Below the pieces are notes generated by a model. That model ran no database searches. It saw only the letters and a program-made list of their open reading frames with translations, and was not told the origin of the DNA. This document shows positions 51,523 through 60,951 of a DNA stretch of 64,000 nt, piece after piece. How positions within the stretch are numbered: the stretch's first letter is position 1; each line of letters opens with the position of its first letter. The translations under genes were made by a program, and so were the position numbers. This DNA is from Portibacter marinus. Lineage in GTDB: Bacteria; Bacteroidota; Bacteroidia; Chitinophagales; Saprospiraceae. The DNA lies in contig NZ_JAJNKB010000003.1 of NCBI RefSeq assembly GCF_021533195.1, positions 755,591-819,590 of the forward strand. Direction: 5' to 3'.

Positions 51523-53640
51523 TTAGAAACCATATTTATACCTCCCATCTTCCACATCTGCATTCTTTCTAATGCCTTCTATCAGACCCTGAGCGACTCT
51601 GGTTCTGTTCTGGCGATTAGCACTACTTCTTAGAGAGGCAACATTGGTAGCACTTCCGGGCTCAGCAATAGCTATAGGCTTAACCATATAGACACCACTG
51701 TTACCAATCACAGGACCACCTACGCTATTTTCAGCCGTATTGAAGATGGTAGCTACCACCTTAGGTTCATTACCGATCGCCGGAATCAGAGTGCTGGACA
51801 TGGTCACTGCAGCCAAAGTATCAACGGAAGTATTGTACTGAGATGCGATAGCCTGAAGATCTGTTCCGGAAATCTCACTCTTTATCTTTTCGCCTTTCTT
51901 TTTATTTCTGACCAATGGCATTAACTCATCTCTAACATTTTCAACTTTCTGCATGCCTTCAGGAACAATATCTTTTAATCCAACGATAACATACTGGTTT
52001 GTATAATAATCAATCGGATCGGTAAAACTGAAAAAATCAGGAGCCACATCCCCTTTTTCCGTAGAACCATCAAATGCCCATCTCACCATATCTCTGGAAC
52101 TTTGGCTTGAAACCAAATTTCCAACCCTGTAGTCATTCTCATCTAATGCAGCTGATGTTCTCACAGTATAGCCATTCTCTTTGGCAGCTGCCAATGCATC
52201 ATCCAATGTTCTGTAATCACTGAGAAAATCATTCACTACATCCAAAACACTGTCTTGTGTCTCTTGGCTAGGTGTAATTGTCGTATTAATGTAAGCCAGT
52301 CTGTATTTATCATCAGTGGTTCTGCGTATTACATCTGTAATTTCGATCAAAAATAACCCTTGAGGAGTCGTGGCTCTGTATAAACCTTCATTGTTTCCAT
52401 CCAGAAATAGGATGTTATCCAAAACCGGAGGAAGCAAACCTTGCGTTACATAACCTAAGTCGCCGCCTTGCTGAGCAGAACCATCCTGGCTATTAACCAT
52501 TGCCAATGAGTCAAATTGTGCCTCACCAGTCTCGATCAAATTTTCCAAACTGTCTAAAAAAGCAGATGCCGTCTCGACCAAGGTTGGATTTGTTGAAGCT
52601 GCCTGTCTGAAAATGACCCTCGCTTCTACTGAATCCGGAACCACTTGACGACCTACCAACTTGGCTGCTGTATATATACCGTTATCTAAAAATGGTCCAT
52701 AGGTATCACCCACTTCCATCCGTTCTATGGTATCTTGCAGAGGCTCTGGCAGGTCCTCAATTGCATAATACAAACTAGGCATTCCACCTCCATTATTCAC
52801 GGCATATATGGAATCCGTCGTGGTCGTTTTAAGTGTAGCTACTCTTTCCACCATGTCATTATAAACCTGGGCAGTATCCGTAGAAGTAGCTTCCACTGGA
52901 AATGAGATATACTCTAGTACTCGCGTTTCATCATCATTGGTATATTCGTAGGCTCTTTCATTCATGTACGCCTTAATATCAGCATCCGTAACTTCCACAG
53001 CATCATTTTCGACGGCATCAAATGGAATTCTGACATATGCCACTTGAGCTCTCTTGTTCTGCAACTGATTCTGCTGCTCTACCATCCACGAAGGAGTATA
53101 TACTGCTTTAGATACCAGATTTCTTAATTTGTTTTGTAGTTGGTCAGCAATGACCTGATTTTCCTGTACACTCCAGAAAGCTCTGAATTCCGGGGTCAAT
53201 CCTGTATTGGTATTGATTGCATTTTGGATTTGTGCCAATTGTTGTCTGTCAATCTGTCCAGTATTAGGATTATAAAAGCTTTGCTGGATGATCGGACTTA
53301 GGTTTTGACCAAACTGGAGGTCTCTCAGTTCTTCTTTAGGTACAGAAATTCCTAATTCCTCAGTTTCCTGCTCAGCAAGTGTTTTACCTACAAAGTATTC
53401 CCAAACACTTTCTCTTCTTTGATTAGCGTCTTGAGATTGTGCATTCTGAGACAAGACATTTTCAGTTCTTGAAAATTCCTGTGCATTGATATCTCTGCCA
53501 TTGATCGATCCTATGGTTGGATTCATTACGTTTCCTCTATTAGCGGAGGTCATATCCATGATCACAAAGGCTGCAAGCGCTAGTCCCAGTACAATTAATA
53601 CAAACCAGAAGTTTTGTCTTATTTTACCTATTAATGCCAT
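51523..53640 (-). CDS. ppiD: Periplasmic peptidyl-prolyl isomerase PpiD (SurA-N / rotamase)
   Basis: 705 residues. MALIGKIRQNFWFVLIVLGL is the short cytoplasmic start and membrane anchor, GSINGRDINAQEFSR the SurA-N-type chaperone start, and a parvulin (PPIC) domain lies at about 330-450 (RVIFRQAAS, DSLAMVNSQDGSAQQGGDLGYV). A second, degenerate parvulin-like region follows. The family aids folding of outer-membrane and secreted proteins at the exit of the Sec channel. The length is normal for Bacteroidota PpiD. A -7-like box on the minus strand lies at 53763-53770. Confidence 0.9.
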   Translation of the reverse strand: MALIGKIRQNFWFVLIVLGLALAAFVIMDMTSANRGNVMNPTIGSINGRDINAQEFSRTENVLSQNAQSQDANQRRESVWEYFVGKTLAEQETEELGISVPKEELRDLQFGQNLSPIIQQSFYNPNTGQIDRQQLAQIQNAINTNTGLTPEFRAFWSVQENQVIADQLQNKLRNLVSKAVYTPSWMVEQQNQLQNKRAQVAYVRIPFDAVENDAVEVTDADIKAYMNERAYEYTNDDETRVLEYISFPVEATSTDTAQVYNDMVERVATLKTTTTDSIYAVNNGGGMPSLYYAIEDLPEPLQDTIERMEVGDTYGPFLDNGIYTAAKLVGRQVVPDSVEARVIFRQAASTNPTLVETASAFLDSLENLIETGEAQFDSLAMVNSQDGSAQQGGDLGYVTQGLLPPVLDNILFLDGNNEGLYRATTPQGLFLIEITDVIRRTTDDKYRLAYINTTITPSQETQDSVLDVVNDFLSDYRTLDDALAAAKENGYTVRTSAALDENDYRVGNLVSSQSSRDMVRWAFDGSTEKGDVAPDFFSFTDPIDYYTNQYVIVGLKDIVPEGMQKVENVRDELMPLVRNKKKGEKIKSEISGTDLQAIASQYNTSVDTLAAVTMSSTLIPAIGNEPKVVATIFNTAENSVGGPVIGNSGVYMVKPIAIAEPGSATNVASLRSSANRQNRTRVAQGLIEGIRKNADVEDGRYKYGF

Positions 53641-53762
53641 CGGTTGTTATGTTATTTTTCGACTGCTCGTTAAAGCTTTTAGTTAGAAGTGATTCGCCAT
53701 TTTTACTCGATCACTTAATTAATGATTATCAGGTACATGTCTGTGCTTTTGAAAAAGCTGTG

Positions 53763-53770
53763 CAAAGGTA
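53763..53770 (-). promoter_or_regulatory. Possible -7 box for ppiD
   Basis: CAAAGGTA on the plus strand reads TACCTTTG on the minus strand, 122 nt upstream of the ppiD ATG and just past the DUF3109 stop. No -33 match was found. Confidence 0.35.
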
Positions 53771-53783
53771 ACATTTTTTTGAA

Positions 53784-54359
53784 TTATTGATAGATTTGTT
53801 GATATATATCGTCCAACCGCTCATAAAATTCCTCACCATACTTTCTGATCAATGCTTCTTTAGCAAATTGATAAACCGGAACTTTCAGTTCGTCCCCTAA
53901 CTTGCAGGCTGCACTACAGATATCCCATTTATCATAGTTAATCAGCTCAATACCCGTATGTTGATCTTTTTTGACACGAATAGGGTAAAGGTGACAAGAT
54001 ACGGGTTTGCGAAAGGGTTGCTTTCCTTCGAAATACGTTTTTTCAATACCGCATTTGGCAATTCCCTTCTCGTCGGTTAGGAACACACACGCACCATCGG
54101 GGTGAATGGCAGTTCCATCGAATTTGTCCTTATCATATTTATGGTGGAATGTTTTTAGGTCAATGTATGCTTTAGAACGTTCCGGCAATGCTTCTTTAAT
54201 TACATCTAGGTATTGCTCGATGGTATTTATTTCTGCACTTGTCAATGGTGCGCCAAAATCACCTTCCCAACAGCAAGCACCCTTGCACTTTTCAAGGTTG
54301 CAGACGAAGTTTTTGTCCACTACGTCGTCGCTGATTAACTTGTCGTCAATATTTATCAT
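53784..54359 (-). CDS. DUF3109 family cysteine-rich protein
   Basis: 191 residues. FVCNLEKCKGACCWEGDFGAPLT opens with the four-Cys pattern of DUF3109, and further Cys occur in GACVFL, IAKCGIEK, KPVSCHLYPIRV and ICSAACKLG. The arrangement resembles the YkgJ-type metal- or Fe-S-binding proteins; no activity is established. Cytoplasmic. It is found at similar places near core genes in Bacteroidota. Confidence 0.88.
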   Translation of the reverse strand: MINIDDKLISDDVVDKNFVCNLEKCKGACCWEGDFGAPLTSAEINTIEQYLDVIKEALPERSKAYIDLKTFHHKYDKDKFDGTAIHPDGACVFLTDEKGIAKCGIEKTYFEGKQPFRKPVSCHLYPIRVKKDQHTGIELINYDKWDICSAACKLGDELKVPVYQFAKEALIRKYGEEFYERLDDIYQQIYQ

Positions 54360-54431
54360 AGTTCTTTCGTGGTATTAGAAACGACTCTGGGGCGATCGGT
54401 AGTATGAGATGCTTAATGACTTTCTGGACTC

Positions 54432-54490
54432 ATCCCTTTAAGAGCTAGCCTGCGCTGCTCAGCTGAGATGCAGCTCTTAAAGGGAATAGC
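54432..54490. repeat. Long palindrome, copy 1 of a tandem pair
   Basis: TCCCTTTAAGAGCT (54433-54446) and AGCTCTTAAAGGGA (54472-54485) are perfect 14-bp inverted arms around a 25-nt GC-rich loop (from AGCCTGCGCTGC). The unit recurs 95 bp downstream. It lies in the 307-base non-coding gap between DUF3109 and the secreted 134-residue gene. It resembles REP/BIME-type elements. Confidence 0.7.
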
Positions 54491-54526
54491 TTAAAGCTAA
54501 TTGCGAATAACGAGTACAGACTTGTC

Positions 54527-54585
54527 ATCCCTTTAAGAGCTAGCCTGGGCTGCAGGGCTGAGCGGCAGCTCTTAAAGGGAATAGC
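54527..54585. repeat. Long palindrome, copy 2 of a tandem pair
   Basis: Same arms, TCCCTTTAAGAGCT (54528-54541) and AGCTCTTAAAGGGA (54567-54580), around a 25-nt loop (from AGCCTGGGCTGC) that differs from copy 1 at several bases. Both are followed by ATAGC. Stem conserved and loop varied suggests selection on pairing or a mobile palindrome. Confidence 0.7.
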
Positions 54586-54666
54586 GAAAAGCGAACCCAC
54601 ATATTACAATAATAAAAATATAGACCTCATACATGAATTTTATTTCTTAATCACTAATTTGGCAGC

Positions 54667-55071
54667 ATGAAGAGAATACTAGCATTTATTGCTCTGGTTT
54701 TAGCTTTTTCAGGAGCTTTTGGACAGGAAAGTACAGTTCAAGAAGAGATGCAATTTTTTAGCAAAACATTGGCAATCGAAACAGAACAAAGAGCCCAGCT
54801 TTCAAAGATTTTGATCAGAAAACAAGCTCAACTTGATGAGATCGCTTCTATAGCACAAACCGATCAGGATTTGTACAGGGAAAAAAGAAGAAATATTCAC
54901 ATCGGAACTGAACATTCAATCAAGATGATGCTCGATGAAAACCAATTAAAACATTGGCATACCTACCAATCAAAATCCAGAAAGGCAAACGCAGAAAAGG
55001 TCACAGCATTAAAAAGAAGTAACGCAAGTATGCAAGATGTCCTGGATGCACAGATAGGAATTTATCATTAG
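54667..55071 (+). CDS. Small secreted helical protein, Spy/CpxP-like
   Basis: 134 residues with signal peptide (LAFIALVLAFSGAFGQ). The mature part is all-helical with charged heptads (EQRAQLSKILIRKQAQLDEI, REKRRNIHIGTEHSIKMMLDENQLKHW), like the periplasmic Spy/CpxP-type or the 'heavy-metal-sensor' helical proteins. The motif MLDENQLKHW resembles the L-x-x-x-Q-x-x-x-L/W pattern of these families. It might bind misfolded proteins or metals. It lies alone before citrate synthase. Confidence 0.6.
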   Translation: MKRILAFIALVLAFSGAFGQESTVQEEMQFFSKTLAIETEQRAQLSKILIRKQAQLDEIASIAQTDQDLYREKRRNIHIGTEHSIKMMLDENQLKHWHTYQSKSRKANAEKVTALKRSNASMQDVLDAQIGIYH

Positions 55072-55130
55072 TGTGAACATTTCATTATATTTTTCCTTCG
55101 AATAAAGTAGATCACTTATACAATATAACT

Positions 55131-56438
55131 ATGGACCCATTAAAGAAGAAGTTTTTAGAAAAGTCACAGGAATTGATGCAGGAGCTGAAAACGCTCAGAA
55201 AAGAAAAAGGAGATGTAAAAGTTGGTGAAGTAAACCTGAAACAGGTACTCACCGGAATGAGGGGCGTGAAGAGTATGGTATGGGAAACTTCTCAGTTAGA
55301 TGCTATGGAAGGTATACGTTTTCGAGGATACTCCATACCACAATTAAGAGAAAAATTGCCTTCCAGAAAAGGTGATAAACAGCCTTTACCTGAAGGCCTG
55401 TTTTGGTTAATGTTGGTAGATGAAATTCCTACGCAGGAAGATGTAGAATGGTTGAGCAACGAGTGGGATAAGAGATCTGAAGTTCCTGAGCATACTTTTG
55501 CAGCAATAGAAGCCTTGCCTAAAGATACGCACCCCATGACCCAGTTTACCATTGCGATTATGTCGATGCAAACGGAATCGGTATTTGCTCAGCGGTACGC
55601 AGAAGGCATGTCTAAAAATGATTATTGGGATGCCAGCTATGAGGATTCTATGAATCTGATCGCTAAACTTCCAAGAGTTGCTGCCTATATTTATAGAAGA
55701 AGTTTCCATGACGGCAATCATATCAAACCTGATCATTCTTTGGATTGGGCTGGAAATTATGCCCACATGTTGGGAATAGAAGGTGAAGATTTCAAGAGTT
55801 TGATGCGTCTTTATTTGACCATTCACGCAGATCATGAGGGAGGAAATGCATCAGCACACACCGTTCATTTGATCAATTCGACTTTGAGTGACGTTTATAA
55901 TTCGTTTGCAGGAGGCATGAACTCATTGGCAGGGCCGTTACATGGACTGGCAAATCAGGAAGTCATTAAATTCATTTTTGAATTGATAGATGAATTGGGC
56001 ACTTCGAAACCTTCAAAAGAACAACTGGCGGAATACGTACAGAAAACCCTGGATGAAGGAAAAGTAATTCCTGGTTACGGACATGCTGTTTTGCGTCAGC
56101 CGGACCCCAGATTTATGGCTCAAAAGACTTTTGCCGAAAATTATATCAAGGATTCAGACCACGTTCAGATCGTGTGGGATTTGTTTGATGTCGTACCGGA
56201 TATTTTAAATAGTCTAGGTAAAGTTGCCAATCCATGGCCTAATGTAGATGCTCATTCAGGAGCCATTTTAGTACACTATGGTTTGGATGAATACCAATAC
56301 TACACCGTATTGTTTGGTGTTTCCAGGGCACTTGGAGTTTTAGCAGCAACAACCTGGTCGAGAGCCTTAGGTTTTCCACTGGAAAGGCCTAAGTCTGTCA
56401 CTTCTAAATGGATAAAAGAATTTGTAAATAACGATTAA
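55131..56438 (+). CDS. gltA: Citrate synthase, mitochondrial (eukaryotic) type
   Basis: 435 residues. [23 protein letters not shown] opens the eukaryotic-type (Si) enzymes; [13 protein letters not shown] and [11 protein letters not shown] hold the active-site His residues, [14 protein letters not shown] the oxaloacetate-binding His and Arg, and [13 protein letters not shown] the catalytic Asp. It joins acetyl-CoA and oxaloacetate in the TCA cycle. Several bacteria carry this type, which is dimeric and not inhibited by NADH as the hexameric gram-negative type is (known of the family). gcvH follows after 11 nt. Confidence 0.93.
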   Translation: MDPLKKKFLEKSQELMQELKTLRKEKGDVKVGEVNLKQVLTGMRGVKSMVWETSQLDAMEGIRFRGYSIPQLREKLPSRKGDKQPLPEGLFWLMLVDEIPTQEDVEWLSNEWDKRSEVPEHTFAAIEALPKDTHPMTQFTIAIMSMQTESVFAQRYAEGMSKNDYWDASYEDSMNLIAKLPRVAAYIYRRSFHDGNHIKPDHSLDWAGNYAHMLGIEGEDFKSLMRLYLTIHADHEGGNASAHTVHLINSTLSDVYNSFAGGMNSLAGPLHGLANQEVIKFIFELIDELGTSKPSKEQLAEYVQKTLDEGKVIPGYGHAVLRQPDPRFMAQKTFAENYIKDSDHVQIVWDLFDVVPDILNSLGKVANPWPNVDAHSGAILVHYGLDEYQYYTVLFGVSRALGVLAATTWSRALGFPLERPKSVTSKWIKEFVNND

Positions 56439-56449
56439 GAATTAATACA

Positions 56450-56839
56450 ATGAATATACCTGATGATTTAAAGTATTCGAAAGAACACGAATGGGTTAAG
56501 GTGGAAGGCAATATTGCTACCATAGGAATTACCGACTTTGCACAAGGCGAATTGGGAGATTTGGTTTACGTAGAAGTAGAGACTGTAGGAGAGGAGCTGG
56601 AAAAAGATGAAATATTCGGAACAGTTGAAGCTGTTAAAACAACATCTGACCTATTTATGCCAGTCAGTGGCAAGGTCATCGAGTTTAATGAAGAGATAGA
56701 TGAAAACGAAGGAGACAATCCCTCGTTGATCAATGAAGATCCATATGGGAAAGGATGGGTCATTAAGGTGGAAATGAGCGATGAATCTGAGCTTGAAGAT
56801 TTAATGGATGGAGAAGCCTACAGAGAATTAGTGGATTGA
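56450..56839 (+). CDS. gcvH: Glycine cleavage system H protein
   Basis: 129 residues, with [38 protein letters not shown] and the lipoylation site [13 protein letters not shown] (Lys63). H protein carries the aminomethyl group between P, T and L proteins in glycine breakdown. Length and spacing are normal. It starts 11 nt after citrate synthase and is followed by a VanZ gene and tonB; other gcv genes are not in the window. Confidence 0.95.
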   Translation: MNIPDDLKYSKEHEWVKVEGNIATIGITDFAQGELGDLVYVEVETVGEELEKDEIFGTVEAVKTTSDLFMPVSGKVIEFNEEIDENEGDNPSLINEDPYGKGWVIKVEMSDESELEDLMDGEAYRELVD

Positions 56840-56893
56840 CCATACACCAAAATCACACTTGATTACATCTTATCAATAAATGTTCTTTAAAAA

Positions 56894-57250
56894 TTGGGAA
56901 AAAAGCTCTTTGCAGCGATTATATGGACTATCGCGATAGCTGTTTTATCTTTAATGCCAAGTTCCAGTGTTCCTTCTATTTCCTGGGGGTCGGGTTTGGC
57001 GCTCGATAAAATAGTTCACATATTAATATACGCCATATATACCATTTTGTTGGGTAGATACTTAAAGGAGGTCAAGCTGATAAAATGGAACGATTATGCT
57101 GTGGCAGTTGTTTTTTCAATACTTTTTGGATCATTAATGGAAGTAATGCAATATTATCTTTCACCGTCGAGATTTTTTGACATTCTAGATATTATTGCTA
57201 ATATTATAGGCTCATTACTGGGTTTGATCATTTTAAAAATTAAATTTTAA
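56894..57250 (+). CDS. VanZ-like small membrane protein
   Basis: 118 residues with three or four hydrophobic segments and the family sequence LALDKIVHILIYAIYTILLGRYL, then SLMEVMQYYLSPSRFFDILDIIANIIGSLLG. The only in-frame start is TTG at 56894, giving GKKLFAAIIWTIAIAVLSL; an ATG at 56880 is in another frame. Function is unclear; family members are linked to teicoplanin resistance in one case only. It is 4 nt before tonB. Confidence 0.78.
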   Translation: MGKKLFAAIIWTIAIAVLSLMPSSSVPSISWGSGLALDKIVHILIYAIYTILLGRYLKEVKLIKWNDYAVAVVFSILFGSLMEVMQYYLSPSRFFDILDIIANIIGSLLGLIILKIKF

Positions 57251-57254
57251 GCAT

Positions 57255-58181
57255 ATGGATATCGCATTAACAGGAACAAGTGTTTTGCTAGCCATCCTTG
57301 CTTTTGTTGTCTTGACGATTGTTGTTGTACAAGTTATTAAGGCTGTTCTCAGATCTAAATCTGATGGTCGTCTTACTGAGAAGTATGAAAACAAAGAATG
57401 GTCGTCTCCGCTAGAGGCAAATAACAAGTACCCGGACGTTAACGTCTTTAACTATACGGGACCAGCTTTTAAGTACGGTGCATTAGCCGCCTTATTAGTG
57501 ATGCTGTTGGCTTTCAGTTGGACTTCATACGAGGAAGAGGTTTTTATTCCGGACGATGCTCTGGAATTCGATGAGGAGATCGAGCAGATTCCTCCTAGAA
57601 CCGCAGAACCACCACCACCGCCACCACCACCACCGCCACCGGTGATTGAAGAGGTGCCGGAAGAAGAAATTCTTGAAGAGGATGAGCCTGTCTTCGAAGA
57701 CATGGACATCTCAGAAGAAACTATTATTGACGAGCCGGAAGTGGTTGTAGATGATACACCTCCGCCACCACCTCCGCCACCACCTCCGCCACCAGAGCCT
57801 AAGGTTGAAGAGATCTTTAAGGTAGTGGAGCAAATGCCTAGATTCCCGGGATGTGAAGATATTTCAGGAACAGATAAGGAGAAAGAAGAATGTGCGAAGG
57901 GTAAAATGCTGGAGTATATTTATAAGAACCTTAAGTATCCTGCAATTGCAAGAGAGAATGGTATCGAAGGTATGGCTGTTATTCAGTTTGTCGTTGAAAA
58001 AGATGGATCCGTTGCAGATGCAAAGATTGTGAGGAATTTGGAAGGAGGTTGTGGAGAAGCAGCATTGGATGTAGTACAGGGCATGAACAGTTTGCCACAA
58101 AAGTGGACTCCTGGTAAGCAGAGAGGACGAAATGTTAAGGTACTTTATACTTTACCGGTAAGATTCAAACTTCAGGACTAA
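57255..58181 (+). CDS. tonB: Energy transducer TonB
   Basis: 308 residues. The first hydrophobic segment (LLAILAFVVLTIVVVQVI) is followed by a second (ALAALLVMLLAFSW), so the topology has a cytoplasmic or periplasmic loop before the usual TonB part. Two proline runs of about 12 residues flank acidic stretches (EEVPEEEILEEDEPVFEDMD), spanning the periplasm. The TonB C-terminal domain begins at about residue 210 (MPRFPGCED, LKYPAIARENGIEGMAVIQF, TPGKQRGRNVKVLYTLPVRF). It energises outer-membrane receptors with ExbB/ExbD, which are not here. A terminator follows. Confidence 0.92.
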   Translation: MDIALTGTSVLLAILAFVVLTIVVVQVIKAVLRSKSDGRLTEKYENKEWSSPLEANNKYPDVNVFNYTGPAFKYGALAALLVMLLAFSWTSYEEEVFIPDDALEFDEEIEQIPPRTAEPPPPPPPPPPPVIEEVPEEEILEEDEPVFEDMDISEETIIDEPEVVVDDTPPPPPPPPPPPPEPKVEEIFKVVEQMPRFPGCEDISGTDKEKEECAKGKMLEYIYKNLKYPAIARENGIEGMAVIQFVVEKDGSVADAKIVRNLEGGCGEAALDVVQGMNSLPQKWTPGKQRGRNVKVLYTLPVRFKLQD

Positions 58182-58205
58182 TTCGATAGAATTAGCGAAA
58201 TGATA

Positions 58206-58239
58206 AAAAGGCTTTTCTCGAAAGGGAAAGGCCTTTTTT
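58206..58239 (+). terminator. Intrinsic terminator of tonB
   Basis: AAAAGGCTTTTCTC pairs with GGGAAAGGCCTTTT in a 14-bp stem (two G-T pairs) capped by a GAAA tetraloop and followed by T residues, 24 nt after the stop. Confidence 0.9.
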
Positions 58240-58660
58240 GATGTCCGATGGTTAAGCATGGATTGCAAAATTCCGGTATCTTTTAAAAGACACTTTTTCT
58301 AAGAAGCTATTGATTTTCGACTTAAAGAAAATTTGATGCATAGTATGATGTTCTCAACCATTTAGAGATAAAGTAAATTACTCCCGAAATTCATTGCTGT
58401 TCCAGCTTACTATATTTTACAATCCATTTTGTTGAGTTAAATCAAAAGTGAATCTATTTACTTAATGGGATGTAATGGGCACAAAATTTTGCTCTTTATA
58501 TGAAGTTAAATCCCTATTCTAACTCCATCCATTGACCTAAAACACCTAAATTATTACTCATTCCCCTTTTTGTCCCGGAATATTCATAACTTTTAACCTT
58601 AGAAATGCGTTCTAGTACTAGCCCAATAGTATTTGCTTGAAACTGAGAAGCTTTTAAAAT
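58240..58660. other. Non-coding leader region before the TPR gene
   Basis: 420 bases without a gene. It holds one exact CATTGACCTAAA (58530-58541), 119 nt before the TPR ATG. No clear TAnnTTTG box was found; the AT-rich DNA has weak inverted repeats only. Confidence 0.4.
58530..58541 (+). repeat. Recurrent intergenic motif CATTGACCTAAA
   Basis: Exact copy in the leader of the TPR gene, in a core-genome region. It is away from a stop codon, unlike most other copies. Confidence 0.45.
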
Positions 58661-60460
58661 ATGAGAATTTTCATCTGTACCCTTTTCCTATTTGTCAGCG
58701 TTTTCTTGTCTGCCCAGGATACCCGCCTGGCCAATCAATACTACAATACCGGGGAATACGAAAAAGCAGCTGAAATCTATAAGCAACTGTTTGAAAAATC
58801 CAAAACCAACTCCTACTACTTTAACCGATACATCAATTGCCTCCTTTCACTCGAATTGTACGATGAAAGCGAAGATGTCATCAAAAAACAGTTAAAGAAA
58901 AGACCGAATGATCTACATCTCCATGTTACGCTTGGTAACATGTATGACAGAATGCAGCAGGAGGACAAAGCTAAAGCTGAATTCGATAAAGCCATTACTA
59001 AGCTGGACGGCAATCGAAGTGTTGTCACTCAACTTGGAAATGCATTTATTGGACTTGCCAAATACGACTACGCTATCCTTGCCTATGAAAAGGGAACAAA
59101 TTTGCTAACGAAAGGAGAGTCTTTCGCATATAACCTGGGAGACCTGTATCGCCGAAGCGGTAATAAGGAAAAGATGATCAAATATTACCTCTTGAGTATA
59201 GCAGAGCGACCTGAGCGAATGAAAACGGTACAGACCATTTTTCAAAGGAATCTGGATATAGAAGATCTAGATATTTTACTCAATCAGCTCTACGCTAATG
59301 TTCAGGAAAATCCGGATGTCATTGAATACACAGAATTACTGCAGTGGTCTTTTATTCAGAAAAAAGATTACAAAAGAGCTCTAAGGCAAGCCAAAGCACT
59401 GGACAAAAGGCTGAATGAAACAGGAGTTAGAATTTACAACCTGGGGCAAGTCGCCTCTAATGCCGGAGATTACCCTACAGCGATCGATGCTTTCGAATAT
59501 TTGCTGGAAGAGAAAGATCAAACTTCTCCATTCTATTTTGAAGCGAAAAGGGAGAAACTTGCCAACAAGCGTCGTCTGATCACCAGTAATTTTGACTACA
59601 CCAGAGATGATCTTTTAGATTTAGAAAATGAATATAAAGAGTTTATAGATAACATTGGTTTTAACACACAATCTGCCTTTTTAGTCATCGAGTTAGCAAG
59701 GCTAAAAGCTGAGTATCTGGACAATCTACCGGAAGCCATTCAGTTGCTGGATTCCTTGATTTCTTTCGAAGGTGTGAATAAATATATATTGGCCAATGCC
59801 AAATTGAATCTCGGTGATTACTACCTGATGACCGGCGATATTTGGGAGGCTTCCTTGCTTTATTCACAAGTAGATAAAGATTTCAGAGAGGACTTTCTGG
59901 GTGAAAAAGCACGTTTTAAAAATGCATTATTGAGCTATTACAACGGCGATTTCGAGTGGTCACAGACTCAATTTGACATATTGAAGGCTTCCACATCTAA
60001 ACTGATCTCAAACGATGCTATAGATAGAAGCGTATTTATTCTCGATAACATGGGGACAGATTCCATTGTCAAACCATTAGAGATGTATGCTGAAACAGAA
60101 CTTCTGATCTTTCAAAATAAATATGATGAGGCTTTAAATAAATTAGATTCAATCAAAAACGGTTATGTGGTTCACCCATTAAGAGATGACATTTTATATC
60201 TTGAAGCCAATATTTTTAAGCAACGGAAAGAATATGACAAGGCCATCATTGCTTATAATGCCGTGATAACCTTGCATCCTGAAGAAATCAGGTGTGATAA
60301 TTCATTGTTTGAGCTGGCCGAAATGTACGAAGTCATCCTCGACCAACCTGACAAAGCAATGGAACTTTATGAAAAGCTCTTCATTGAATTTTCGAACAGT
60401 ACTTATGCCGTAGAAGCTCGAAAGCGATTTAGGAAATTGCGTGGTGATGAGATTCAATAG
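58661..60460 (+). CDS. Secreted tetratricopeptide-repeat protein
   Basis: 599 residues with signal peptide (CTLFLFVSVFLSAQ). At least ten TPR-like helical pairs are visible, beginning LANQYYNTGEYEKAAEIYKQLF and ending DQPDKAMELYEKLFIEFSNSTYAVEARKRFRKLRG; a middle part (VNKYILANAKLNLGDYYLMTGDIWEASLLYSQ) is typical of Bacteroidota periplasmic TPR proteins. It is a likely scaffold for envelope complexes. It converges with the next gene and overlaps it by 32 bp on the opposite strand. Confidence 0.85.
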   Translation: MRIFICTLFLFVSVFLSAQDTRLANQYYNTGEYEKAAEIYKQLFEKSKTNSYYFNRYINCLLSLELYDESEDVIKKQLKKRPNDLHLHVTLGNMYDRMQQEDKAKAEFDKAITKLDGNRSVVTQLGNAFIGLAKYDYAILAYEKGTNLLTKGESFAYNLGDLYRRSGNKEKMIKYYLLSIAERPERMKTVQTIFQRNLDIEDLDILLNQLYANVQENPDVIEYTELLQWSFIQKKDYKRALRQAKALDKRLNETGVRIYNLGQVASNAGDYPTAIDAFEYLLEEKDQTSPFYFEAKREKLANKRRLITSNFDYTRDDLLDLENEYKEFIDNIGFNTQSAFLVIELARLKAEYLDNLPEAIQLLDSLISFEGVNKYILANAKLNLGDYYLMTGDIWEASLLYSQVDKDFREDFLGEKARFKNALLSYYNGDFEWSQTQFDILKASTSKLISNDAIDRSVFILDNMGTDSIVKPLEMYAETELLIFQNKYDEALNKLDSIKNGYVVHPLRDDILYLEANIFKQRKEYDKAIIAYNAVITLHPEEIRCDNSLFELAEMYEVILDQPDKAMELYEKLFIEFSNSTYAVEARKRFRKLRGDEIQ

Positions 60461-60875
60461 TTTCACACCTTTGTTTTAATGCTTCATTCATAGCAATAAA
60501 TCCATCTTGAGTCTCTTTTTTTAACTTCTTGCTCATCAGTCCCACTAAGATTCCAGTAAAAGCCTCACTATGAAGGAATTTACAGGTTCCATCTCCGTTG
60601 TCAATGATTTCGAACATGTGCGTTCCATCAATGATGTTTTTAACAAGAAAGCTTCCCCTCCACTTAATTACTTTCTCAGGATTCACCACTAAAATCTTTG
60701 GCTTGAAGGTCATGCTTATAATTTCAACTTTGATCTGGTTCCCTTCAGCTATCTTTCCTTGAATTTGCTTGATAAACGGATTCCACTTTGGATAAGATGC
60801 CGTGTCCATCAATACCTTCCAAATGGTAGATTTCGAAGCCTTTATTTCAATTTTTGTCTGGATTAAATGTCCCAT
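60429..60875 (-). CDS. SRPBCC (polyketide-cyclase/START-like) protein
   Basis: 148 residues. IEIKASKSTIWKVLMDTASYPKWNPFIKQIQG and VVNPEKVIKWRGSFLVKNIIDGTHMFEI fit the SRPBCC hydrophobic-cavity fold. It binds or modifies a small lipophile in the cytoplasm; the ligand is unknown. It may be controlled by the adjacent Crp/Fnr-like gene, 76 nt upstream on the same strand. Its 3' end overlaps the TPR gene. Confidence 0.85.
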   Translation of the reverse strand: MGHLIQTKIEIKASKSTIWKVLMDTASYPKWNPFIKQIQGKIAEGNQIKVEIISMTFKPKILVVNPEKVIKWRGSFLVKNIIDGTHMFEIIDNGDGTCKFLHSEAFTGILVGLMSKKLKKETQDGFIAMNEALKQRCETIESHHHAIS

Positions 60876-60951
60876 TGTTTATGATTTAATATTAATAATA
60901 TCACAAAGATGGGCCTGAAATAAATTGGTCTTCTTGATATAAATCAAGATT

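Noticed and set aside
54432..54585. Two-unit CRISPR array
   Set aside because: Only two units, each a self-contained hairpin of 53 bp, with no cas genes; spacer-like DNA between them is not a separate insert.
57452..57709. Ser/Gly-rich frame opposite tonB
   Set aside because: It is the antisense of the proline and glutamate codon runs of tonB.
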